This document shows, piece by piece, positions 54,111 through 64,000 of a DNA stretch of 64,000 bases. A program made the position numbers and the translations under genes. Source of the DNA: Sambucus nigra (taxonomy: Eukaryota > Streptophyta > Magnoliopsida > Dipsacales > Adoxaceae); the NCBI GenBank assembly GCA_949130495.1, contig CASBWL010000411.1, positions 942,001 through 1,006,000 on the forward strand, given 5' to 3'. The number at the start of each line of letters is the position of its first letter. Position 1 is the first letter of the stretch. Under the pieces are notes generated by a model. That model made no database searches, was not told the DNA's origin, and was given only the letters and a program-made list of their open reading frames with translations.

Positions 54111-55794
54111 TTAGGAGGTGGAGGCACCATCATAACCAATTCCCTGCCTATCACCAAAACCTAAAGCAGGGCCGAGGAGCATCTTTCCCATTTTCCCAGA
54201 TCTGTCCTTGATTTGTACCTTGACTTCCCGTGCTTTCTCAAGGTCATGAGTCAGCTGGGCAACAAGGGCTTCAAGTTTCTTCCGAGTCTCCACGGAGGAA
54301 TGGAGCTCACTCGTAAGACTAGCCACTTGTTTAGTCAAGTTCCCTTTCTCTTTCTAAAAAATACTCCTTCTCTCTCTAAACAAACTCTCTTTCTCAACAC
54401 AGGCAGATTCTCTCTCTCAGGGCGGTGCAGGTGGAGGACTCTCTCTCTCTCGCTTTCCTTAAATTTTCCTTTAAGCCGGTGATCTTAAGAACTAACGCTT
54501 TGTTACGCTTTTTAGTTTTAAAAGACTCAGAATATAACTCAACGTAGGCGCATTGAATATCACTCTCGCTCTCACTTGTGTCATCCTCCCCCTCACTCAC
54601 ATCGATCTCACTGTCGAGGTGTCCCTGTGAAGCATCATCCTCATCGTAGTGAGGAGAACTAGGGGTGCTTACATGACTGGCCATGAATGCGGTGAAGTTA
54701 CACTCATGCGGTGACTCTTCTCCTGAATCCACCGTCTCGACCTCACTGTCGTCGCTAAGTGTAGCATTTAGGACAACTTTCCCTTTCTCTCTATTCAGAC
54801 GAGTGGCACACTCAAAGGCTCTATGACCCCTACCATCGCACTCAAAACATCTCTCACTTTCCTTTTTAGGAGGATTTTTGGAATCTTTTTCATTTTTCTT
54901 TTCAAACTTATTTTTCTCAAATTTCTTTTTATCTTTAAAATTGCCATTTTTCTTAAATTTGAGAATCCTCTTGAATTTTTTTGCAAAAAGAGCCAAATCA
55001 TCTAAGTCAAAATCACAATTAGAATCTGATGTTTCAGTCTCTCTCTTTTTATATGACTCTACTCTCTTTCTAGCCGACCCCTCACTCTTTCTCTCTTGGG
55101 CATTAAGTGCAATCCCCTTATCTTTAGACTTAGTAGTCTTAGGGAACATATCAATTTCATAAGTTTGCAAATCTCCTACAAGTTCTTCCAATTTTAGCGT
55201 ATTTAAATTACCCATAGAATTTAGCACAGTGACTTTAGGGATAAAACGCTTAGGCAAAGAACGAAGAATCTTTTTAACAACTCTAGAATTAGGAATATGT
55301 TCACCAAGATTAAAGCTAGTATTAACAATGTCAGAAAGTCTAGCATAGAAATCATCAAAACATTCAGTCTCATGCATGGTGATAGTTTCAAATTGAGTTG
55401 TCAAATTTTGCAATTTAGACTCTTTCACGGCATTTATTCCTTCATTGGTGAGTTGTAAAATATCCCATGCCTCTTTTGACGTGGTGCACGTCATGATACG
55501 TCGGAACTCATCGGGACTGATGGAACCGGAAATAGCACTCAAACCTTTAGAGTTAAAAGAAGACCATCTAAATTCATCTTCAGTCCAAGAGGTGACAGGT
55601 TTTAAATTAGTCACCTTTTCCACAGTGACAGAGGGAGGTGTCCACCCTCTTTCAACTAAAATCCAAACCCTTTCATCTATGGCTTTTAAAGTCGACCTCA
55701 TGCGAGCTTTCCAATATGCATAATTTGTCCCGTCAAAAACAGGCAATTTATTATATGATTTCTCCATTTGAACACGCACTTTTTCAAGAATCAA
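54111..55794 (-). pseudogene. Sirevirus-like gag
   Basis: From the ATG at 55794 the frame is open for 466 residues. It has a DUF4219-like start (YNKLPVFDGTNYAYWKARM, about residues 14-32), a UBN2-type capsid (SISPDEFRRIMTCTTSKEAW, about 90-220), a lysine-rich stretch, the zinc knuckle CFECDGRGHRAFEC (about 320-335), an acidic stretch and the start of a coiled coil. A frameshift near 54390 moves the rest into another frame (54338-54111: coiled coil, then a phrase with RQGIGYDG). The protein would form virus-like particles and bind genomic RNA. The frameshift prevents a full-length product. Confidence 0.88.
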
Positions 55795-55867
55795 TTTTTC
55801 AAAAAGTTGATATCTTAGAGAAATTTTGCGGAAAAAATTAGGAATACGCGATAGATTAGCGTAACCT

Positions 55868-55879
55868 GCTCTGATACCA
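55868..55879 (-). other. primer-binding site of the full copy
   Basis: TGGTATCAGAGC on the minus strand, three bases inside LTR A, followed by AGGTTACGC. Confidence 0.88.
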
Positions 55880-55882
55880 ATT

Positions 55883-56733
55883 TGAAAGAGTATGCGCTTG
55901 CGTTCAAATGAGGAAATAATATATTAAACACCTTTTAACCCAAACAAACCCTAAACATGCAACTAGGTGTGATTGAAACAAGAAGTAAATCATGAAGATT
56001 AATCAAACACACACAATTGAGGAAAAATCCCCCAAAGGGGTAAAACCATTTATTTTCATTATAATATTATAACTGTACAATTTAGGATTACAATGAAAAT
56101 ACAAGTGACTAAGAATTACCCTCAGGTGTCGGATTCTGTAGTCGGCGGCTGGAAATATCCCTTTCCAGGAGGGCTGTAATGAAGAAGAAGGACGGTCTTC
56201 TCCACAAGGGTTGAACAGCAATTGATTGTGTTCTTGGGTTACCAAAAGTGACTCACAAATGTATGAGCAGGTGTGTGAATCAAACCATGAGTTTTAAAAC
56301 TCATAAAAGTGAAGACTTTTAGGTTTATGAACTCTGAAAATCGTGTGAATAAGTCTTAGAAACCAACTTCCCGTAGTGGGTTTACAAAAGAAGTCCTGGG
56401 CCTTAAAAATCTGAACACGATCTGTTTGTGTTTATCCCAGGCGGATCGGTCCGGGTAGGCGGACCCGTTCTTTTTATTTTAGGCATCTTCGGTTCGCTAG
56501 CAGTCTGGGGTATTCTGGATTTTCAGTAGGCGGACCGGTTCGGGTATGAGATGGACCGGTTCGCAGGCGAATCGGTTCTTTTATTCTGGTCGGACCGGTC
56601 CGGCTCTGCAAAAATCTGATTCCTTTTTCTTTTTGATATTCGGATCCGTTGACGTAGATTCGAGCTTGAATATTTTTCAACGGTGTGACAGCGTATGACA
56701 TAACTAATAAATGATGGACAAATTGTCCTCACA
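55883..56733 (-). mobile_element. Sirevirus-like LTR A (851 bp)
   Basis: On the minus strand it starts TGTGAGGACAATTTGTCC and ends TACTCTTTCA. It is nearly identical to LTR B apart from scattered substitutions and the missing 21-bp unit in the palindrome cluster (here 56439-56601). The TATA-like sequence has one change, to TTTTGTAAAC (about 56375-56390). Confidence 0.88.
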
Positions 56734-57206
56734 TCCATACCGTTCACAAATTGAACTTACAATTTGTATTTTCTGACCATTTTGAAAATTTATTTTTGGA
56801 TGACCTATAGGCACCACTTCACCCTGCTTATTAGCAGAGGAGACTTTACTTAGCCGATAAGTCTGTTAGGATGCCTATCGACATGCCAAGGGCAATGCCG
56901 ATCGGGCAGACCCCCTAAGTCTATGTTTATATTTTTCCATAAATAAAAAATAGAAAACTTTAGGCTTGGATTTATGGATTAAATCCCACTATTAAGTTAT
57001 TTCGAACTACATGGACTTTTATGCCCATTTATGGTTATGTAAGTTTCCAAAATTTATCTTGAAATTTGAGTCCTTAATTTCCCTTTCTCGCTACTTTTTT
57101 GTTAGTATTTTCATACATACATTCGCATATTTAATTTTTCTTTTAGCAATCCCATAAGATATACGTATTCATTTTGTTATTGTAGTTACGATTTGGCATA
57201 TCGCTC

Positions 57207-57247
<41 letters not shown>

Positions 57248-58295
57248 CACTACCATTTAGCAGCCCCAACACTCACGCATACTCATTTATTCATAGTGAC
57301 TCACAGTTCGCTGCATCGCTAATATTCTAGCTACCTTTACATTTTTCGCTTTCTTTTTACACTCCTTCAACTGATTTATTCTTGTCTTTTCAATGACGTG
57401 GACACGACGATTTTGGTCCTTATGCATTTTTCACGCATGAATACACTTTTCACCCCGCATAAATTGTACACATTTTAGGAGAAAAAGTAGAACATTTTTA
57501 TATAACTCACGAGAGACCGAAAGGGCAGAATGAGTACTTAACACCTCCCTATTCGGTAACTTTGTTCCCAAAGTGCAGCCTCTCCTTGCGTAGAGATCCC
57601 CACTCCATTTTCATCTAAATAATTCCCTTCACACACAATTAATACCTAGGGAGGATAAGTTGTGGGTTATGTAATTCGAGGTATATGGATTACGCACATT
57701 AGCATAAATAATTGCGCTCCCACGTGCGCAAGTGAGATACATGTCATAATACACGTGATGCTTTAGGTAACCCACACTGAAACTTGTATAATTAATGATT
57801 CGAGATTGGGCTGAATAGACCTAAAGACCAATGGCCCCAATTATGGGGCAATTGAAGGGACATTTAGTCGATCACGTCATGTCGGACGACACGTGGCATC
57901 CGTAACTCGTGGTGGTGTAGTCGTTCGAATATCGTAGAATTGCTAATTAATAATAAAGATAGATAATAGCCTAATACATCCGAATACAAGTCAACTATAA
58001 CTCTACAACTACAGAGATAAAATTTAAAATGAATAACGATAAGCAGAGGAAAAACTCAGATTGGTAGGGCACTTATACTTATAAATAGGGATAACCTAAA
58101 CTGTTTGGGGTACGATCAATTGCATTCTTATAACGATGACGAGGACTCTCAGTTAGTAACCTTATTACTCTAGTCATTCTTCTTTATTCTTAGTTATTAT
58201 ACAACTACTTCCCTTCCACGTGGACAAAAGGACGGCGATCTGCTGAACCACATAACTCTCTATATCATTCCTTATATTGCATTCATACCTCGGGG

Positions 58296-58296
<1 letters not shown>
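56734..58296. other. unassigned AT-rich sequence with a (TA)n tract
   Basis: No domain was recognised on either strand. A TA run lies at 57209-57246. The stretch near 57530-57600 (ACCTCCCTATTCGG and AACTTTGTTCCCAAAGTGC) looks like part of a gypsy-type LTR or leader, but I cannot assign it. Confidence 0.35.
57209..57246. repeat. (TA)n microsatellite
   Basis: An uninterrupted TA run of about 38 bp in unassigned sequence. Confidence 0.95.
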
Positions 58297-58378
<82 letters not shown>

Positions 58379-58420
58379 CATTATTATTATTATAATTATT
58401 ATTATTATTTCTATTATTAT
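58297..58420. repeat. (ATT)n microsatellite
   Basis: About 41 ATT units with two or three interruptions (TCA near 58379, TAATTA near 58393, TTTCT near 58409). The antisense isoleucine-rich ORF through it is not a gene. Confidence 0.95.
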
Positions 58421-58455
58421 GGGTTCGATATCCCCTACACCCCTAATTTCCAATA

Positions 58456-58466
58456 GTGTATATATA

Positions 58467-58501
<35 letters not shown>

Positions 58502-58524
58502 ATACAGACACACACACACACACA
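58456..58524. repeat. (GT)n/(AC)n microsatellite pair
   Basis: A run of GT and GC (58466-58502) is followed, after TATACAGA, by a run of AC (58507-58523). The two runs are inversely complementary and could form a hairpin. Confidence 0.9.
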
Positions 58525-58539
58525 TTAGTCCAATACACC

Positions 58540-59837
58540 GAACCTAATACTCAAGGCAAAATGAAGGAACTGAGTGAAAAAAAAAAGAAAAAAAATATAT
58601 ATATATATATAAAACAAATTGATTATGCCTAAACCCCCACGTCTATAATGGTGAGCACACGCCACGATAGGGACCCAGTGGGAGCTATAGATGGCTCGAC
58701 CCTTTCGATGTTGGTTTTCCCTCCATCCATGCAACTTCTCTGTTCGCATCCCATAATATATTATAACCTCTCACCCGCTAATAACATTCCATAAAACCTT
58801 CTTTATCATTCCAACATAACTTTTGATCACTCTTAAGAATCCTAATTAAATTCCTCACATTATGGTGTTCATAGCTAAAAATGATCATAATACCCAAAAT
58901 TCATATTTTTAATGCGTTTATTTATAAATTCAATATCATATTGAGTTTCACCATTTATTAAGTAACTTTCATGAAAAAAAATATATCAATAGCATATGAA
59001 AATAGTTCCCACGCATGGGTTCAACATCATAATCTTATGTCAACACAAATTTACATGGGTTTTAACACAACTCAATTAAAAATAATATTGTTTTTTCAAT
59101 GGATTTCAAGTCTAAATTTATAATCCATATCAACTCACTATAATTTTGATTAATCAACAAATTTCACCCTAAACATGCTTAAAACTCAATATAAACTAAA
59201 TAGCAATCAAACTATAAACAAGTTAGAAATTATATGATGATAAAAGCAAGATATTTCTTGCCTCATTAAAAGAGGTGAGTGATTTCTTCTCCTGCGACCT
59301 CTTAATTATTCTCTAAATATCTCCCTAAGCTCTCATAAAACTCACAAGCTTTTACAATGTATGTTTTTTATGTAAATTGATTAATTAATGAAGTTTAATT
59401 TCATTTAAATACCCTTAGTCCCACGGTCCATAAAAAGCACAATTTTATGCCTCCGGATTATCCCAAAACTACCAATAATTATTCAAAACTTGGCATACAT
59501 GTATACCTACCATACGAGCCCAATTCAAAGGACTAAAAATACAACTCCGTACCATTGTAGAGTCCGTTCCAAATAGTAACCCCTCTTAACATAAAATAAA
59601 ATATGTCACTTAATTACTTTAAGCGTAACCGCACATAATTAATTCTCATATAATTAATGTCACCGATTAATTATTTTATAACATACATTTTTAATATCAA
59701 ATAACATGCAAAATTTATCTTTCACCTAAATTATGCATTTACTATTACTAATTCACACGAGTAATAAGTATTTCTATTTATTAATTTACTCCCTCAATTA
59801 ATAATAAATAAATGCCATAAAAATGCAGGGTATTACA
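58540..59837 (-). mobile_element. probable gypsy LTR on the minus strand
   Basis: Read on the minus strand, the sequence starts at 59837 with TGTAATACCCTGCATTTTTA. This matches the TGTAACACCCCGTATTTTTG type of start that I associate with plant chromovirus LTRs and that also begins the LTR at 60994. The body is AT-rich; nearer 58740 a GTTGCATGGATGGAGGG word may belong to its transcribed part. The end of the LTR was not identified. Confidence 0.5.
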
Positions 59838-60993
59838 CAATGATACCAAAATTCAGATCAATGTAATCTCACCAATAATATCCCGTTTCATGTAAGAAAC
59901 ATCTCATTAATCAACTCCATCAAGTTTAAAAAATTCTCGTACAACTCTCAAATGGTACGTAAAACCTTTTTAAGATTTTATCAAAATTTAATCTCAGATA
60001 TTAATCACGATTTAAATCAAGCACTAATGCAAGCCACGTAATAAAATCATTGGGTCAAGGTGATATGCAAGTGCATGTGTAAAGTGAAATCATAACCAAA
60101 TTTTTAGTAAACTTTAACTATCATGACTCCCCGAAACAATAATACTATCGACCAAGAAGATACAATGAGGTTTACCGTAAGTCACAATAATAAGATTCAT
60201 AACCAAAACGTAAAACAGAGTAACTTCACTAAAACAATAGCGAAATGGGTTTAATTTCCCTCTCGAGAAAAATAAGTGCATGAGTAATCACAAGTATAAT
60301 GCTCAAATGGGTTTGAGCTAAATCATTAGCACAAGTGGGTATTGGGTTTATAATTGTACCAAAAAGTGACTGAGGGTGGATATTGAAAATCAAATGGGTT
60401 TTGGGAAAAGATTAGCATCAATGGAGTTTTGGGTTTGAAACTCGCTTTAAATGGATTCGGGACTTGGTTTTTGCCTCTAAAAAACTTATCAATATTGACA
60501 CAAACATGGAATTGGAATTTTACACAATGGGATTGCTATTGTAAGTTTGTGTTCTTGATGCAGGAATCCAAAGTATCATTTTATAGGCTTCCAAGGAGCA
60601 ATTAGTTGTTGGAGGGAAGTATGGTAATTGATGGATCAATTGGAATTCAAATTTGAAAAATATTCGTTATGAAAATTTGGGTTCTCAAATAATTATAGTT
60701 GACTATATATTTGTTATAGTCTGCTAACTCCGTTTAGCTTGAATGCATATCCACGTGGATTAAGATAGTTTGGTTTGCCTCAATGTATAGTCGACAATAC
60801 TTGTCGGCTATCTCTTTCTTTTTTGGGACTTTATGATATTGGAGTTTGTCCCATATTTTATCTAGGTTTAATTAGGGTTTTGGTAGGTCTAGGAAGGTTG
60901 ATTTTGAGCATATACAAGATCAAACAAGTATACTTACATTTGTACAAATAGTTCTTAAAGATCATCAAGATACTAAAAAGATCTTCTGATCTT
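59838..60993. other. unassigned AT-rich sequence between two divergent LTRs
   Basis: No coding content. It contains the phrase CAAATGGGTTT, with variants, repeated about five times between 60240 and 60460. Confidence 0.35.
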
Positions 60994-62060
60994 TGTAACA
61001 CCCCGTATTTTTGTGCATTTAATATTTAATTAATTCGGGAATCTTAAATTACTTGTGTGTTGTAATTTGAATTGAATTAATTATGGTAATATATATATTT
61101 AAATATTAATCGGGGAGTGAATGGTTAATGTTTAGGGAAATTTATTTACTAAGTGAATAGTAATAATTTAATTACGTCATTTCGGGTATTAATGACGGGG
61201 TATGCACTTATCCCAGCCGGGAGTCGGTATAGACTAAATTGGGTGTGAGATAAGGATTTTTATAAATTAATTCGGATACCAATTCTGAGTACGCGGTTGA
61301 GTCCGGATGGGTCGAGATAGTCAGAAAAGAGTACCCGGGGGTAGTAATTGGATCTCGGAGTATATTTGGGCATGGCCGGGCCCACACGGGGTGAGTTGGG
61401 CCACTTTAATTAAGCCCATTAGGTGAAAAACGGGATTGAGGGTTTTAACCTAAGTGATGGATTAGGAAATCAGCAGCCAACACAATTCTAAGCCTAGGGC
61501 TTGAGAGGGAAATTGGGAGAAAGCTTAGCAAAAGCCAATTTGGGGATTTTGGAGCCAAATTGAGGGACTACGCCAACGGATCAGACACTACGAACACTTA
61601 CAGGCAAGTGGTTAACTCTTGTGGTTTCTAAATTTATGATAATCAATTCATATCATAGTGATGTGTATATAAAAAATTCGTTTTGGGTGCGTGACCAAAA
61701 TTTAAATTGGGTTTTTGAAATTTAATATACCTTAATGGGATTAAGGGTAAGATTTATTGTGTTTATGATTCTAGAATGTTAGAGGAATGAATCGTATGTT
61801 AAAAACCAGTGAGAACAAATGTTTACTTACTGATAAAATGAATTAAATTCGTATTGGGGATTTGAAACCCGGATAATACCCAAATCGGGAAAACCTTGAA
61901 ATTTATGGATATTGATGATGAATTTAAGTCTGTGGGATGTTTAGACCCTTTCCTTACATGGAGGATGTGTTGTTTGTGTTTGGGTAAGGGCTTAAGTTGA
62001 GAATTTAAGCTTAAATTTTCGTCCATGGCTGACAGTGGTTGGAGAAGACGAATACTGGAA

Positions 62061-62099
62061 CGATCGATCGATCGACCAGGGGGGATCGATCGATCGATG
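62061..62099. repeat. paired GATCGATC palindromes
   Basis: CGATCGATCGATCGA, then CCAGGGGG, then GATCGATCGATCGATGA. The two blocks are each palindromic and separated by a purine-rich spacer, so the whole can form either a stem-loop or two small hairpins. Confidence 0.9.
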
Positions 62100-62389
62100 A
62101 TGGCGAAATCTGGGCAGTTCGGCCAGTTTGTTATATAAAGGGAAATTTATTAAAAGTTAAGTTTCATACATTAATAAGTGATAAATAATTATGAAACAAA
62201 TATTCCTATCAATTATGGGAGAAAGGAATTGGGACTAGGATAAATTTATGTTGGGCACTTAATGGATGAAATTGAGAGGTTTTATTCCAAAATGGTGAAA
62301 TACGGATCAAGTGAGCAAATCCGGGTATATTGGTCAAGAGACCCCAAGATATTGAATTAAGTTGGAGATAAACTATTTAATTTAGAGTC

Positions 62390-63310
62390 GGGATATAGAC
62401 TCGGGAAATAATTAATTACGGGCCAAGTGAATCGAGTCCGGGTATGTTAATAATTATAGGCAAATATAATTGGGAAATTTATAGAAATAAATGTGTGACA
62501 CATTGTCGGCGAATATGTGGGTACGATATTATGAGATGTAAATTGGACCAAGTGAGGGAGTCCGGGTATGTTGGTTAAGTGACATCAAAGTGTTAAATTA
62601 ATTATTGAGATAAAGTAATTAGTTTGGAGTCGGAACATAGACTCGGGAAATGTTGAGGTACGGGCCAAGTGAGAGAGTCCAAGGATAATGGTTGGGTGAC
62701 ACCAAGTTATTAAATTAATAAGTGTGATAATTAATTTAATTACAGTTGGATTGTAGACTCGGGTAGTATTAAATTAATAAGTGTGATAATTAACTTAATT
62801 TGAGTCGGATTGTAGACTCGGGTAGGATTAAATTAATAAGAGTGATAATTAATTTAATTAGAGTCGGATTGTAGACTCGGGTCGGATTAAATTAATAAGA
62901 GTGATAATTAATTATATTAGAGTCGGATCACAGACTCGGATTTGTGTTGATTAATTAATGGGTGTAATAATTAATTATATTAGAGTCGGATCACAGACAA
63001 GGATTTGTGTTGATTAATTAATGAGTAAATTAATTAAATAAGAGTCGGATTGTAGACTCGGGTAAGTATTAAATTAATGGGTGTAATAATTAATTTAATT
63101 AGAGTCGAACGATAGACTCGGGAAGGTATTAAATTAATAAGTGTGTTAATTTATTTAATTGGAGTCGGACCATAGACTCGGGGAAAGTAGTATATCAATT
63201 GAGGTGTGAGTTAAATATATTAGAGTCGGACCATATACTCGGGAAGACGATAAATTATTAAGTGATAAAGTTAATTACGTTGAGTTGGGCCACAGACTCA
63301 GGAAATTACA
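62390..63310. repeat. tandem repeat of about 60 bp with AGTCGGA...AGACTCGGG
   Basis: A dozen or more units share GAGTCGGATTGTAGACTCGGG followed by TTAAATTAATAAGTGTGATAA and TTAATTTAATTA words. Within each unit GAGTC and GACTC are inversely complementary around eight bases. Units before 62700 are more diverged and spaced by GGGCCAAGTGA phrases; those from 62740 are regular at about 58-62 bp. Confidence 0.88.
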
Positions 63311-64000
63311 GGCAGTGTACGGGATTTTTAGTACATGGTAAAGCCGGGGTTTATAATATATATATACGATGTAGTGATAGTATATATATACGTGTATATA
63401 TTGTGTGTGATATTAAATATCAGTGACTAGATATTTATTCAATTTATATACTCTAATGCTATCAGGGGAGGTTGCGCGATGTGGGTGAATCCCCTAGCTT
63501 GAGGAGTAGGGCGAGTATATCCCAGGGTCATAGCGTCCGGTATATATGGGTGAGTAATTTATCTCACTTTCAGGGAAGGAATATGACCGCCTCCACTTCC
63601 TTTATATTTTGGTCTAAGTTGGTGAGCGATTCCAAGTTGGGGAAACTAGGTGTTGTGAGCACACCTAGTGAGATAGCATTTTAGAGGGAATCATCCGGCG
63701 AGGGTATACTCGAAGGGATGGATATACGTATGTTATATGTGTGGATATTGTGGTAAAGGTACGTATATAATGATAATAAAAATTATATACGGGTAATAAT
63801 ACAGTAAGTGATGTATTTACTTTGTATAACTCGTGACACGGTTATATGTTACTATATAAGAGGGATTAATTGAGTTAATTGTGAAATAACTTATAATTCA
63901 GGAAATCATTATACTCGGGTTAGAGTAGTATGGTAAGGAAAGGTTATACCAGGACTAGTTGGACGGGGTAGTACAACTAGGTGGGGTTAAGGTAACCGGT
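63311..64000. other. unassigned end of the window
   Basis: AT-rich with TATATA runs near 63355-63410. A stretch at 63470-63600 with GGTTGCGCGATGTGGGTGAA and TGACCGCCTCCACTTCC has no ORF worth calling. The last bases GGTTAAGGTAACCGGT do not show an element end. Confidence 0.4.

Larger units (their letters stand above)
47091..56733 (-). mobile_element. Sirevirus-like Copia tandem array: LTR-internal-LTR-partial internal-partial LTR
   Basis: On the minus strand, from right to left: LTR A (56733-55883), a complete internal region with gag, pol and 3' untranslated region, LTR B (49362-48491), a second primer-binding site and N-terminal gag (48487 to about 47524), then the 3' part of a third LTR (about 47523-47091). 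The flanks read TCCAT and CCCAT, a 4-of-5 match to a 5-bp target-site duplication around the whole array. Initiator-Met priming, a gag with zinc knuckle plus coiled coil, and a GGGGGAGAATG-type tract agree with the Sirevirus group. Pol needs only a few base changes to be open, so the element is the youngest one in the window. Confidence 0.88.
60994..64000 (+). mobile_element. probable gypsy LTR or LTR-plus-leader, continuing past the window
   Basis: It starts TGTAACACCCCGTATTTTTG. No RT, integrase or other domain occurs in the remaining 3 kb, so either the LTR is very long or the window ends in the untranslated leader. A leader-like segment with GAGGGACTACGCC and ACAGGCAAGTGG lies at 61560-61610. 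A GATC palindrome pair is at 62061-62099, and a tandem repeat follows at 62580-63310. Confidence 0.55.

Noticed and set aside
58283..58525. Isoleucine-rich antisense ORF
   Set aside because: It is the translation of the (ATT)n and (GT)n microsatellites.

Overview
The window is nuclear DNA of a higher plant, and almost all of it is transposable-element sequence, much of it nested. No intact host gene was recognised. Plant origin is shown by Ty3/gypsy elements with two RNase H domains (Tat lineage), Copia elements primed by initiator-Met tRNA with a Sirevirus-like gag, a CACTA (En/Spm) element with a tnp2-type transposase, a plant-type tRNA-derived SINE, and a captured fragment of a plant B3/REM transcription factor. 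Most coding regions carry stops and frameshifts. The Copia array at 47-57 kb is the best preserved. The species cannot be named from the sequence.

Layout. 1-2.5 kb: a SINE, the 3' part of an unidentified LTR element, and a collapsed LTR pair with a perfect 5-bp target-site duplication (TSD). 2.5-5.9 kb: a LINE remnant (minus strand) and a decayed Copia gag/protease with a probable 3' LTR. 6.4-9 kb: short direct repeats, and a 709-bp hAT-like MITE (perfect 8-bp TSD) inserted into a decayed Transposase_32-like ORF. 9.5-13.07 kb: a pol-less Sirevirus-like element. 13.07-25.2 kb: a Tat element (G1) with gag-pro-pol, a tandem-repeat 3' region and two antisense genes. 24.66-29.6 kb: an LTR shared with a second, 3'-truncated Tat copy (G2).

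29.6-37 kb: a retroelement fragment rich in palindromes, split by a 6.5-kb CACTA element with TSD TTT. Besides its transposase, the CACTA element carries two diverged copies of a B3-domain fragment in inverted orientation. 37-44.7 kb: a tandem duplication of a decayed Tat pol with a probable antisense plant-mobile-domain ORF. This is followed by a Tourist-like MITE and 1.2 kb of degenerate tandem repeats. 47.09-56.73 kb: a Sirevirus-like tandem array (LTR-internal-LTR-partial internal-partial LTR) with a near-perfect TSD. 56.7-64 kb: AT-rich sequence, microsatellites, and two probable gypsy LTRs starting with the TGTAAYACCC signature in opposite orientations; the second contains a tandem repeat.

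How the parts relate. The genes do not form host pathways; they are the proteins of separate mobile elements. Four themes recur. First, LTR elements here are repeatedly joined in tandem through shared or recombined LTRs. Second, the Tat elements carry antisense genes and repeat-rich 3' regions. Third, several unrelated LTRs contain clusters of short palindromes centred on CG, often just upstream of a TATA-like sequence. Fourth, the CACTA element has captured and inverted a host transcription-factor fragment, a structure that could produce hairpin RNA.
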